Positions 9,120-17,721 of a DNA stretch of 64,000 nt are shown piece after piece. A model generated the notes under the pieces. The model had not been told where the DNA came from. It was given only the letters and a program-made list of their open reading frames with translations, and did not search any database. The stretch lies in NCBI GenBank assembly GCA_964401835.1, contig CAYNZP010000004.1:62001-126000 (forward strand). Reading direction: 5' to 3'. The translations under genes and the position numbers were made by a program. How positions within the stretch are numbered: position 1 is the stretch's first letter; each line of letters opens with the position of its first letter. Source of the stretch: CAYNZP01 sp964401835 (GTDB lineage: Bacteria > Planctomycetota > Phycisphaerae > SM23-33).

Positions 9120-10238
9120 ATGCCAGTCATGGTAAACCAGGACAACAAGTTTATGTCACTGGCCTTGAAACTGGCCAGGCAGGGCAGGGGCTCTGTTGAG
9201 CCCAATCCGATGGTCGGTGCTGTGATTGTGCGCGACGGAGAGGAAATCGCCCGCGGCTGGCACAAGAAATTCGGCGGCCCACATGCGGAGATAGAGGCCC
9301 TGAAGGAAGCTGAGGCAGCTGGTGAAGATGTTCGCGGGGCGACTATGTATGTAACGCTCGAACCCTGCTGCCATCATGGAAAGACCCCTCCCTGCAGCGA
9401 AGCTATCATAGAAGCCGGCCTGAGAAAGGTCGTTGTTGCCATGGAAGACCCAGACAAAAATGTCGCCGGTGGTGGCAATGCTATGCTGTGCAACTCTGGC
9501 GTGGAAGTTCTTGTCGGTGTTTGCGCGCAAGAGGCTCGGAAACTTCTTGCTGCGTATATAAAGCTGAGAAACCAAAAAAGACCTTGGGTAATTTGTAAGT
9601 GGGCCCAGACGTCGGATGGATATATCGCACTACCGCCAGAAGAGGGCAGGTGGATTTCATCACCGCAATCTCGCGAATATGTCCATGAGTTGCGAGGTCT
9701 TGTAGATGGGATTTGTGTCGGCATTGGTACGGTCCTGGCTGACGATCCGCTTTTGACAAACCGAAGCGACAGTGGTAAGCAGCCAACCCGGCTTATTCTT
9801 GATTCGCAGCTCATTATTCCGCAGGACTGCCAACTCGTTAAGACCGCTGAATTTTCCCCGGTTATAGTAGCTACAACTAAAGAAGCGGTTGACGCAAATG
9901 CAGACAAAGCCGATTCGCTTAAAAATGCCGGAGTAGAGGTTTTGTCCCTGCCAGCTGGGGCGGTAGGCATAGACACTTCGGCGCTGCTGGACGAACTGGG
10001 CAAGCGTAAGTGGACACACCTGCTTGTCGAGGGAGGTTCAAAGGTTTTGGACAACTTTATTTTTTCGGACCTTGCTGATGAACTTTTGGTTTTCATTTGT
10101 TCGATGAAGGCAAGCGAAGATTGGCAGGGCTTGCCACGGTTTGATATTTCTGATGTTTGTCAGGAACTCGATTTGACCGAGACTCAGCAGGAGGAGATTG
10201 GTGGGGATATCCTGAAAAGATTTATTCTTTCTCGCTGA
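9120..10238 (+). CDS. ribD: Bifunctional riboflavin biosynthesis deaminase/reductase
   Basis: 372 residues, the normal RibD size. The N-terminal cytidine-deaminase-like domain shows the zinc site H55-A-E57 and PCCHHGKTPPC (Cys83/84 and Cys92). The C-terminal reductase domain begins near RPWVICKWAQTSDGYIA and contains VGIGTVLADDPLLTNR. It deaminates the pyrimidine produced by RibA and reduces the ribosyl side chain. It stands alone without other rib genes and no FMN riboswitch is seen upstream. The 3' end overlaps the 3' end of rlmN by 17 bp in convergent orientation. ATG 9129 is an alternative start. Confidence 0.93.
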   Translation: MPVMVNQDNKFMSLALKLARQGRGSVEPNPMVGAVIVRDGEEIARGWHKKFGGPHAEIEALKEAEAAGEDVRGATMYVTLEPCCHHGKTPPCSEAIIEAGLRKVVVAMEDPDKNVAGGGNAMLCNSGVEVLVGVCAQEARKLLAAYIKLRNQKRPWVICKWAQTSDGYIALPPEEGRWISSPQSREYVHELRGLVDGICVGIGTVLADDPLLTNRSDSGKQPTRLILDSQLIIPQDCQLVKTAEFSPVIVATTKEAVDANADKADSLKNAGVEVLSLPAGAVGIDTSALLDELGKRKWTHLLVEGGSKVLDNFIFSDLADELLVFICSMKASEDWQGLPRFDISDVCQELDLTETQQEEIGGDILKRFILSR

Positions 10239-11253
10239 TTTTTTTGCTAAAAAATTTTCTTAGCTGCCCGCAAGCAGCGTCTGTATCGGTGCCTTTCGAT
10301 TTTCTTATATGAACATTCACCCCCAGGCTTTTGAGGCTCTCGGCAAAAGCTTTTACTGTTACATTGGACGGAGCCTTATAGGGTACGCCTTCGACGGGAT
10401 TAAATTTTATAAGATTGACGTTACAGCGGAGTTTTTTTGCGATCTTCGCGAGAGCTTCACTGCAAATTTTGGTGTCGTTGATTCCGCCCATCAGGATGTA
10501 TTCCAGTGTAATCTCACGTTTGTGTTGGGCGTAGAATGTTTCTGCTGCCGAGATGATTTTATCCAGAGGTGTTTGGTCGGCAGCTGGCATGAGCTGTTTT
10601 CGCAGGGGATCGTTTGGCGCATGCAGAGATATTGCCAGCGTGATTTGCATGTCTTCTTTTGCCAGCCGGCGTATTTGTGCGGGCAGCCCTATAGTTGAAA
10701 CCGTTACCTTCCTTGCCGAAATACCGAAACGCTGGGGGTCGATTATCCCCCTGACAGCTGCCACGGTAGCGTCGTAATTTAGCAAGGGCTCTCCCATACC
10801 CATAAAAACGACATTTGTTACCTTTTGCTCACTGATGAGCTGAAGATGGAGTATCTGTTCGAGTATTTCCCCGCTGGTAAGGTTTCGCTTAACGCCATCT
10901 AGCCCAGACGCGCAAAATGAACAGCCTAAGGCACAGCCGACCTGTGTAGACAGACAAGCGGTTGCACGTTTGGCTGCCGGGATAAGGACCGTTTCTATGT
11001 GTTCGCCGTCGTGCAGCTCCAGCAGGAGCTTGATTGTTCCATCTTTGCTTTGGGATTGCTGTATAACCTTTGAAGAAAGAACATTCAGCTGATCTCTCAA
11101 CGCCGGGGGAATGTTCGTCATTTTCTGTGGGTCTGTTACCCCTTTACGGTATATCCAATCGCAGATTTGCTTGGCGCGGAATGCGGGCTGGCCTTGGTAA
11201 ACCACAGCCTCGCCCAACTGCTCGGGTGTCCATTCAAGTATGTTTATATTCAT
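10222..11253 (-). CDS. rlmN: Dual-specificity 23S rRNA / tRNA adenine-C2 methyltransferase RlmN
   Basis: 343 residues. The radical-SAM cluster motif is present as CALGCSFCASG, with the following GLDGVKRNLTSGEI and VVFMGMGEPLLNYD segments characteristic of RlmN. The C-terminal catalytic cysteine region (KGTDTDAACGQL) is also present. It methylates A2503 of 23S rRNA and A37 of some tRNAs at C2 using a two-SAM mechanism. It overlaps the preceding gene by 4 bp (ATGA), so the two are probably translationally coupled. Confidence 0.95.
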   Translation of the reverse strand: MNINILEWTPEQLGEAVVYQGQPAFRAKQICDWIYRKGVTDPQKMTNIPPALRDQLNVLSSKVIQQSQSKDGTIKLLLELHDGEHIETVLIPAAKRATACLSTQVGCALGCSFCASGLDGVKRNLTSGEILEQILHLQLISEQKVTNVVFMGMGEPLLNYDATVAAVRGIIDPQRFGISARKVTVSTIGLPAQIRRLAKEDMQITLAISLHAPNDPLRKQLMPAADQTPLDKIISAAETFYAQHKREITLEYILMGGINDTKICSEALAKIAKKLRCNVNLIKFNPVEGVPYKAPSNVTVKAFAESLKSLGVNVHIRKSKGTDTDAACGQLRKFFSKKISEKE

Positions 11254-11687
11254 TTCTTTGTTTTCTTTTCGACGAGTTTCTTCAGTTTACCCGATGCGGC
11301 CAATGCTTCGAATTCTTCAATGTCCGATAGTACAAAGTCGCTGTAAGCCCGTATCACCCAGTTTGCAGCCATGGGAGTTATGGAGACAATGGTCTTTGAT
11401 TTTCGGGCAGCCTCGTACATTTCTATCGCGGTGCCCATTGAAGCTGAAGGGGCATATGCGATGAGCAAATCGCACTCACCAGCCCTGAAGATGCCCTCAG
11501 CCAATGTTTCCTTAATTTCGGGCAGTTCGTATGTGATGCTGTTGGGGTGGCAGCTGTAGTGGCAGTAAATCTCTGCTTCCGGGAGGTACTTATTCAATAC
11601 CTGTGTAATCGGCTCACGCCAGTCCTGGTCGTGTATATCCGCCTCGACGAGCGAACCCTGAATTATTCCAGCTAGGAAAACTTTCAT
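11250..11687 (-). CDS. Nucleoside 2-deoxyribosyltransferase-like protein
   Basis: 145 residues. It opens MKVFLAGIIQGS and contains ECDLLIAYAPSASMGTAIEMYEA, which fits the nucleoside 2-deoxyribosyltransferase / putative DNA glycosylase superfamily, where the SMGT(A/E)xE segment forms the nucleotide pocket. The C-terminal lysine-rich tail is probably disordered. Its stop codon overlaps the rlmN start (ATGA), so it is in an operon with that gene. The substrate is not predictable; assignment rests on two motifs only. Confidence 0.5.
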   Translation of the reverse strand: MKVFLAGIIQGSLVEADIHDQDWREPITQVLNKYLPEAEIYCHYSCHPNSITYELPEIKETLAEGIFRAGECDLLIAYAPSASMGTAIEMYEAARKSKTIVSITPMAANWVIRAYSDFVLSDIEEFEALAASGKLKKLVEKKTKK

Positions 11688-11713
11688 ATCACTTTACTCT
11701 TAGTTAGTGGCTC

Positions 11714-12832
11714 TTATTCAATGCCGTTTTTTATAGCGTATTGTCTTGCCTGTTTAATTACATCATCCAAAGTGGGATGACTGGTGAAAAAAAGTTTTTC
11801 CCACCAGGATATCTTCCTGCAAATCAAATTGTTTTCTGCAAGTTTTTCAGACATGGAAATACACGCGGAAGGATTATTTGTCGCTTTTAAAGCCCACAAA
11901 GTTGCGAGATTCTCTCTGTATCGACTCAGTGCCAGCGTAAATGGTCTCAGCGCAAATGCTACCAGCCAGCTGATAAGCAATACAAGCGGGACAGCGTCAA
12001 TTGCCTGCCAAAGTGATTTTTCATTCGGAGCTTTAACTGGCAAGGCAGCGTATATACATCCGAGTACGACTAAAAGAGTAAAAAACTGCCAGATGAGATT
12101 TTTCGTGTTGTCCCTGTTTTTGAGATGCCCAAGCTCGTGAGCGAATACAGCCTGAAGCTCTGTTTCGTCCAAAATCTCTTTTATGGTATCCGAAAAGTAA
12201 ACCAGGAGCTTTCCCCTGCGATTCATACATAGGGCGGTGGCTTCCTTGCCTACTTCGCTTGCCTTGAGGCAACCTATTTCAACATTATCAAAACCGTGCT
12301 GTTTGGCGAAGTCCTTAAAAACCTGAGTATCTCCCGGCTTGCCATAAGGTTTGGTTTTGAAGTGCAGAACCTTTTTGGGTGTTTGCAGAAAAATCATAAT
12401 GAACAGCAGTGCAAAAAAAGCGATAGGGCCAATTGGCCAAAAGGGGCCGACATAAAACCGGCTGGCAAGGATTGTCACGATTGTTAAGGCTGTAAGTAAT
12501 ATCTGCGCTGCTGTTCCCCTCATTACCATTTTCATTGCTTTTAGCGGCCTTAAGTTTGTAAGAGCGAACCTTCGCCTCAGACAGAAATAACGTTGATAGT
12601 TAATTGCCGAGATAAGAGCAAAGTAGGCAAGCATAAAAGCTCCGAAGAAGATTATTGCGTAGATATCGGGTGTATTGAGGAATTCCCGAATCGATTGACC
12701 GAAGTATGCATTAATCAGGAAAAGGCAGACTATGAGCAGTAGCGTTGAGGAAATCGAGATCACCTTCCATCTCAGCTCAAGGCGAGAGTATTGCTGGGCG
12801 GCTTTCGAGTTGCATTGGGCTGAATTGGACAT
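11714..12832 (-). CDS. M48 family membrane metallopeptidase
   Basis: 372 residues. Zinc-binding HELGH at residues 232-236 sits in AVFAHELGHLKNRDN, with downstream ALSRYREN supplying the candidate third ligand. Hydrophobic segments at about 25-45, 58-78, 108-125, 133-150 and 245-290 place it in the membrane, as in HtpX/Ste24 proteases. CMNRRGKLLVYFSDTI fits the M48 core. It may act in membrane-protein quality control. It lies 26 bp upstream of the deoxyribosyltransferase-like gene on the same strand. Confidence 0.85.
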   Translation of the reverse strand: MSNSAQCNSKAAQQYSRLELRWKVISISSTLLLIVCLFLINAYFGQSIREFLNTPDIYAIIFFGAFMLAYFALISAINYQRYFCLRRRFALTNLRPLKAMKMVMRGTAAQILLTALTIVTILASRFYVGPFWPIGPIAFFALLFIMIFLQTPKKVLHFKTKPYGKPGDTQVFKDFAKQHGFDNVEIGCLKASEVGKEATALCMNRRGKLLVYFSDTIKEILDETELQAVFAHELGHLKNRDNTKNLIWQFFTLLVVLGCIYAALPVKAPNEKSLWQAIDAVPLVLLISWLVAFALRPFTLALSRYRENLATLWALKATNNPSACISMSEKLAENNLICRKISWWEKLFFTSHPTLDDVIKQARQYAIKNGIE

Positions 12833-12910
12833 AGGTGGATTTTACTGAAATTGTTAGGTAATAAAAACTGGCAGTCAACCCAGGGGCAAGAATATCTCAG
12901 GTTTGGGGGA

Positions 12911-13588
12911 TTAGCTTTTGCTTTTTTTCTCGATTGGGCGAGAGAACCACCATTGGAGAATTAACAGCCCGGCACCGAAGACTAGAAGGATATCTGCGAC
13001 ATTGAAAATATATGGATAATGAAGCTGCGAACAATCGATGAAATCTCTCACCTGGTAGCGAATCGGTTCCAGACCAGCTACGGAAACTCTGCCCAGCAGC
13101 CTGTCGTAAAGATTGCCCAAAGCTCCTGAAAGAATCATCGCAAGGGCAATATGAAGCATTTTCGCTTTCGCCTCAGTCGTGACGAAAAACAAAAGAACAA
13201 GTCCAACCGCTGCAATTGTGGCCAAGCCTACAGCCCAGCGTGGCATCGGCAGGCCAAACACTACTCCCGGATTTGTTGATAATGTAAATTTTACTCCAGG
13301 CATGACTTGTCGAGCCGGCCTGAGCTTGTGGTCGTGCAGAATATCTTCTGTAGAAATGTTTTGTTCCGGGTAGGCGATTTGTAGATTATTAATGCGCCTA
13401 TGCAGCTGTGAGTCGTCCAGCATGTATTTAAAAGTATAGTGTTTGGAAGCCAGGTCCCCAGCCAAGCCGACAATAGTGACAACAAGGAAAATCGCGACAG
13501 TTGAAAAACTACGGATCGCTGATAGGTTTTTTTCAGGACCAACCAAGTTCTCATTGCTAGCCGATTGATCATTTTTGGCTGCAGTCAA
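12911..13588 (-). CDS. lspA: Prolipoprotein signal peptidase with extra loop
   Basis: 225 residues versus about 160 for typical LspA. The two catalytic aspartates are Asp162 in GNLYDRLLG and Asp199 in IFNVADILLV. TM helix 1 (VAIFLVVTIVGLAGDLASK) is separated from the conserved TNPGVVFGLP segment by about 50 extra residues, and there is a 30-residue polar N-terminal extension. It cleaves diacylated prolipoproteins; several lipoproteins are encoded in this window. The start is TTG at 13588 with AAGGAAGG just upstream. It follows the DksA-like gene closely on the same strand. Confidence 0.88.
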   Translation of the reverse strand: MTAAKNDQSASNENLVGPEKNLSAIRSFSTVAIFLVVTIVGLAGDLASKHYTFKYMLDDSQLHRRINNLQIAYPEQNISTEDILHDHKLRPARQVMPGVKFTLSTNPGVVFGLPMPRWAVGLATIAAVGLVLLFFVTTEAKAKMLHIALAMILSGALGNLYDRLLGRVSVAGLEPIRYQVRDFIDCSQLHYPYIFNVADILLVFGAGLLILQWWFSRPIEKKSKS

Positions 13589-13603
13589 GGCTGGCCTTCC
13601 TTC

Positions 13604-14314
13604 TTATTCGTCTTCTTCGAGTTGCTCTTCGTCGGGTTCGCTGCCGGGACGAATGAGTCCTTTTTCGATCATTCGGGCATATTCGATGCAGTACTTGGAC
13701 CAGGGTCTTGCCCTGAGACGTGCTTTATTTATAGCTTCACCTGTTCCTAGGCAAATACCATATGATTTATTATCGACGCGTTCCAAAGCTTCATCGATTT
13801 CGCCAAGCAATGCTCGCTCACTTTCCAGCAGGCCGAGGGAGAACTCGTGTTCGTAATTGTCAGTTCCGATGTCAGCCGGGTGCGTTGGCATGTTCGAAAG
13901 GTCGCCAGAGTTTTGGCGATTGACTCCCAGGGCTCCAGCAGAGATGCCGTTCATGTCACCTACTATCGCGCGACGTTTATCGAGGAGCATTCCACGAAAT
14001 TCGCCAAGTTCCTTTTTTGTCAAAGAGGTTTTCTTGAGAGCCTTTTTTGCAGTGTTTTTTTTGACTTTTTTGGAAGCGGACTTTTTTGCCCCTTTCTTAG
14101 CGGTGGTTACCTTCTTGGCCTTAACCGTTTTCCTGGCAACTTTTTTCGTGGTCTTTTTTGTTGCTTTCTTCACGGCTTTCTTGGCGACCTTCCTTGCGGC
14201 TTTTTTCACCTTCTTCGCGGAGGTTGCACTGCTAGCCTTGGTGACCTTTTTGGCCTTGGTCGCCTTCTTTGCCTTCTTTGCTACTTTCTTTTTGGCAGTT
14301 GCTTTTTTAGCCAA
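13604..14314 (-). CDS. DksA/TraR-like protein with histone H1-like lysine-rich N-terminus
   Basis: 236 residues in two parts. Residues 1-95 are almost only K, A, T, V and S in a repeating KKA pattern like histone H1 tails, probably nucleic-acid binding. Residues about 96-225 are DksA-like: a coiled-coil segment (GEFRGMLLDKRRAIVGDM ... ESERALLGEIDEALERVD) then the zinc-finger region. Only two of the four usual zinc cysteines remain (Cys188 and Cys209); Thr191 and Tyr212 replace the others. The start is TTG at 14314 with GAGGG ahead. A role in transcription or nucleoid control is inferred. The long antisense frames here are shadows of the K/A repeat. Confidence 0.75.
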   Translation of the reverse strand: MAKKATAKKKVAKKAKKATKAKKVTKASSATSAKKVKKAARKVAKKAVKKATKKTTKKVARKTVKAKKVTTAKKGAKKSASKKVKKNTAKKALKKTSLTKKELGEFRGMLLDKRRAIVGDMNGISAGALGVNRQNSGDLSNMPTHPADIGTDNYEHEFSLGLLESERALLGEIDEALERVDNKSYGICLGTGEAINKARLRARPWSKYCIEYARMIEKGLIRPGSEPDEEQLEEDE

Positions 14315-14573
14315 TTTACAAGCCCTCGTCTAATTACGGCTAAGTATTTCGACTTCCGCAGGCCGTTTCCGTTTCTGTTGGCTGCGGAGAATCGAGGCAG
14401 TATATGTTTGAGCGTCAAGTGTGTCAAGAGCCCTATATAAGTAATTAATTACGTTATTCTTAGACGGCTAAAAGCAAAACACGCCAAACAAGGCTGCCGT
14501 TTCATAATAGGCCACTGCTCAACGAGTTGTTCATAAAAATGCCATCAAATTTACCCTGCTTTATGCCCGAAAT
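14315..14573. other. Intergenic gap between the DksA-like gene and glmM
   Basis: About 260 bp between two minus-strand genes. It holds the upstream region of the DksA-like gene. I see no clear promoter boxes, hairpin terminator or small gene. Confidence 0.4.
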
Positions 14574-15947
14574 TCAGCCTTTATGGACTATTTCGTCGGC
14601 GATTTTCTGGACCTGGCTGATAAGGCTTTGGGCCGTTTTTTCGTCCGACGCCTCAGCCGTTATTCGCATTATCGGCTCGGTGTTGGACGCCCGCACACTC
14701 AGCCAGCCTTCCGGAATATCGATTCGCAGGCCGTCGGCTTCGTCAAACTTTGCAGCATCATTAGATTCGTAAATGTCCCGGACTCGCCTGGCCACTTCGC
14801 TGGCTGCTTCCGGAGCGCAGGGGAGTTTGGTCTTGAGCATTATATAGCTCGGAATCTCAGCTGCAAGCTCGCTTAGTTTTTTGGACGTTTCAGCCATGTA
14901 CGCAAGTGTCAATGCGATACCGACGAGGCTGTTGCGGACCGGAACGATGCGCGGCTCGATTACGCCGCCATTTCCTTCGCCGCCGAATATGCAGCCCTGA
15001 GCTTCCATTGCGTTAGCGACGTTGGCTTCTCCGGTGGGTGTGCGAACCACTTCGCAACCGGCAGCGGCGGCTATGTCGTCGATCATTCGTGACGTGACCA
15101 GATTCGTCGCGATTTTACCTTTGCGGTGCTTGAGTACATATGCGGTCGCCAGGGCCAATGTATATTCCTCGCCGATGAAATTGCCCCTTTCGTCAACCAC
15201 AACCAGGCGGTCGGCGTCAGGGTCCTGGGCGAAGCCGATATCCGCTTTGTGTTTTCTGACAGCCTCACAAAGACCGCTCAGGTTTTCTTCAATCGGCTCT
15301 GGCTTGTGGGCAAAATGCCCGGTTGGCTCGCTGTTGATATGCACCGCCTCGCAGCCGAGTTTTTCCAGCAGAATCGGTGTTACTTCGCAGCCGGCTCCAT
15401 TGATGCTGTCCAGCACAACCTTGAACCTTTTCGCCGCGACGCCATTAACATCTATCGTTTGGCAAACCTCATCAATGTGCTTGACGTGCGTTGTTGCATC
15501 TTGCGACTCTGTTCCCTGTCCGAGCGAGTCGGCGAAGGCAAATTGGCCGCTTTCCCATATCTTCTTTAACTCCGCAGCCTGATCGACAGACAGGCCGGTT
15601 CCGGACGGCTGAAGGAATTTGATGCCGTTATATTCAATCGGGTTGTGCGAGGCGGTGATAATAACGCCGCCGTCGGCGTTGAGCTTTCGCACCATCAGTG
15701 CAACGCCGGGAGTGGTTACAACGCCAAGGTCTACCACGTTGACGCCACAGGCCAGCAGGCCAGCCGTTACGGCATTGCGTATCATCACACCGGAAGGGCG
15801 GGTGTCTCGGCCCATAACCACGGTCTTGCCCGCGCCCAGCATCGTTCCAAACGCTGAGCCGAAATCGCAGGCAACGCTGCAAGTCAGAGTGCTGCCGATA
15901 GTTCCACGAACACCCGAAACGCTAACCATGAGTCTGTCTGCAGCCAT
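14574..15947 (-). CDS. glmM: Phosphoglucosamine mutase / phosphohexomutase
   Basis: 457 residues of the alpha-D-phosphohexomutase superfamily with four domains. The phosphoserine loop is ITASHNP (Ser100), the metal loop DPDADRLVVVD, the sugar-binding loop GEGNGGVI, and the phosphate-binding loop RASNTEPIMRI. The RASNTEP form rather than RxSGTEP resembles the archaeal-type GlmM/phosphomannomutase branch, so the exact hexose is less certain than the superfamily. It would supply glucosamine-1-phosphate for UDP-GlcNAc. The ATG at 15947 has GAAGGAG at good spacing. Confidence 0.82.
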   Translation of the reverse strand: MAADRLMVSVSGVRGTIGSTLTCSVACDFGSAFGTMLGAGKTVVMGRDTRPSGVMIRNAVTAGLLACGVNVVDLGVVTTPGVALMVRKLNADGGVIITASHNPIEYNGIKFLQPSGTGLSVDQAAELKKIWESGQFAFADSLGQGTESQDATTHVKHIDEVCQTIDVNGVAAKRFKVVLDSINGAGCEVTPILLEKLGCEAVHINSEPTGHFAHKPEPIEENLSGLCEAVRKHKADIGFAQDPDADRLVVVDERGNFIGEEYTLALATAYVLKHRKGKIATNLVTSRMIDDIAAAAGCEVVRTPTGEANVANAMEAQGCIFGGEGNGGVIEPRIVPVRNSLVGIALTLAYMAETSKKLSELAAEIPSYIMLKTKLPCAPEAASEVARRVRDIYESNDAAKFDEADGLRIDIPEGWLSVRASNTEPIMRITAEASDEKTAQSLISQVQKIADEIVHKG

Positions 15948-16582
15948 GTGGTTGCTCCTTCATGTAAAAATCGAAGCAGTAATTATGAATTATTTCTGCC
16001 AGTTTGCAACTCTTTGGCATCGCCAGCTTACCCGGCGGGATTAGTTAACGAACATTGATAGCGCACAGCGTCGTTACCTGGAAACCGGTTAATCAGTCAA
16101 TCTGTGTAATCTGTGGACTGCCCGAAACTACCCAAAACTGCCCGATTCTGCCCAAAGCTACCCGATTCTACCCAGTTCTGCCCAAATGTGCCCGATTCTG
16201 CCCAAAGCTGCCCAATTCTGACAAGTTTTGAAATGGCCTAAGCTATGGCTGTTGATAGGCTTGGGTTCCTTTACACTTATTAAATTGTCAAAAAACGAAA
16301 ATTTCGGAATATTTGCTGAAAAATTCGGGAAAGCATAACCCTTCCATATATACCCGTCCAAAACGGCACTTCGCGCGCAAAGCGGTAAGGAAAACTTTTG
16401 GCAGTGCAGCTAAATCCCGGCCGGGCCAGGAAAAGAATTTTTTGGAATTTTTAGAGGAGTGGGGTGGCATGTTCAGCTATGCAAGCTACGAACTTAATTT
16501 TAAATATTGTCTAAAAACTTCTTTATATTCATAATCACCTATCTCTAATACTTAAATGGAAGATTCACGAAGGGGTGTAGCC
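15948..16582. other. Long gene-free stretch holding the decamer array
   Basis: About 630 bp. The first 130 bp are the upstream region of glmM. The decamer array (16119-16218) lies in the middle, and the rest is AT-rich DNA leading into the unknown gene at 16583. Open frames crossing the array on the minus strand translate the repeat and are rejected as genes. Confidence 0.5.
16119..16218. repeat. Ten-copy decamer tandem repeat
   Basis: Ten consecutive 10-bp units, all beginning TGCCC or TACCC and mostly ending in GATTC or AAAGC, run without gaps. The unit is close to TGCCCRAWKC; an eleventh, degenerate unit (TGACAAG) follows. Period 10 is about one helical turn, so all TGCCC blocks face one side of the DNA. 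It is not a CRISPR: there are no spacers and the units are too short. Confidence 0.85.
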
Positions 16583-17626
16583 ATGTCAGAACAATTTGAG
16601 GAAGAAACAAACCCTACCTTGGAACAGTTAGCTAAAAAGTACCCACAGACTTATGCGAAAATTATGGGAATGCTGACTAATCCTAATCTAGCAGAGTCCT
16701 ATTTTGCAGAAACAAAAAATCTTGCCCTTCAATCGTGCAAGGAAAGCCCTGTTCCTGGCCCTGATGAAACAGCCGCCATTAATCTCGAAGGTAAATGGAA
16801 GACTGCAGCACTCTGTTATGATCGTGTCTGGTATCCCTTTGTGTATACAATAGAGAACATTCCAGAATCAGTACGATTTGCAATTGGCACTCCCGCTGAA
16901 ATAGATTTTGCTGTAATCATCACTATGGTTTCATTTGCGAAAAAATTTCTGCCGAATGGAGAGATTCCACTTCACCTGCTCGAGATCATTGATGCCTATG
17001 AAAACCAACTAGGTAAAACAGCCATGCAGAAGCAGGGAATAGGCGCAACCATGGCTCGCAGCATCGCTAATGATCTTCAGCTACAACTTGGTCGTCCTGT
17101 AACTCCAGTATACGAAAATAAAAAGGACCATCAGGAGGCATATAAAGAAGGTAAGCACGATGTCGTCGTTGCGAGTATCTCAGACCTTGGACTTGTTGAC
17201 GAAGATCAGCTAAGTTGGGAACAGGTCCTTGAGTTTCGCAAAGACACCGAAGCCCGCAATAAATACAGACGGCTCATTCACTGGCTCGATAAGGATATGG
17301 TCGACAAAAGTCAGGGTTTTATCACCGATGAAATTGCCCAAAAACTTGAAGACTACGAGTGGGCCATAGAAAAGCACGGCCTAAAAACACGCTTGGGTAA
17401 GATATATGATGTATTGGATGGTAAATTCCTAATGGGAGCTGCTGGGGCTGGAGGGCCATTTATTCTGGCTGACCACCCAACCCTTGGAATCTTAATTAGT
17501 GCCGGCATAGTTTTGGGCAAGGTAGCCGTCAAGCTTACCGAAAACTGCGTGGATCTCAAAGATATAGAACGCGGTACCAACTCAGAAATCGCCTTCATCC
17601 ACGAAATCAAAAAATTAGGACAATAA
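16583..17626 (+). CDS. Protein of unknown function in an AT-rich accessory patch
   Basis: 347 residues from the ATG at 16583, chosen because GAAGGGG lies 7-8 nt ahead of it; an ATG at 16556 is in frame. Mostly soluble and helical. A segment around residues 215-270, SWEQVLEFRKDTEARNKYR followed by LIHWLDKDM, resembles a motif I loosely recall from uncharacterised bacterial families. Near the C-terminus a glycine-rich hydrophobic stretch (FLMGAAGAGGPFILADHP and ILISAGIVLGKVAVKL) could insert in a membrane. Base composition is more AT-rich than its neighbours and the flanks are repetitive, suggesting acquisition. No function is assigned. Confidence 0.65.
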   Translation: MSEQFEEETNPTLEQLAKKYPQTYAKIMGMLTNPNLAESYFAETKNLALQSCKESPVPGPDETAAINLEGKWKTAALCYDRVWYPFVYTIENIPESVRFAIGTPAEIDFAVIITMVSFAKKFLPNGEIPLHLLEIIDAYENQLGKTAMQKQGIGATMARSIANDLQLQLGRPVTPVYENKKDHQEAYKEGKHDVVVASISDLGLVDEDQLSWEQVLEFRKDTEARNKYRRLIHWLDKDMVDKSQGFITDEIAQKLEDYEWAIEKHGLKTRLGKIYDVLDGKFLMGAAGAGGPFILADHPTLGILISAGIVLGKVAVKLTENCVDLKDIERGTNSEIAFIHEIKKLGQ

Positions 17627-17640
17627 ATAGTTAAACAGTC

Positions 17641-17670
17641 GGTGGGCAAGCATGCCCATCCTACAAGTTG
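17641..17670. repeat. REP-like palindrome
   Basis: The sequence GGTGGGCAAGCATGCCCATC followed by CTACAAG contains the inverted repeat GGGC-AAGCAT-GCCC. It sits directly after the stop of the unknown gene. It has the look of the dispersed GGTGGGCA...TGCCCACC palindromes found in many bacterial genomes. Only one copy is in this window. Confidence 0.5.
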
Positions 17671-17721
17671 TTTGCGTTACGACGAAAATCTTCAAGGGGC
17701 GTGTCAAACAGAGGCTATTTT

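Noticed and set aside
13847..14440. 197-codon plus-strand open frame opposite the DksA-like gene
   Set aside because: Translates the complement of the K/A repeat into F/L/G-rich sequence; a composition artefact.
16119..16218. Decamer array as a CRISPR
   Set aside because: Units are 10 bp with no spacers and no cas genes.
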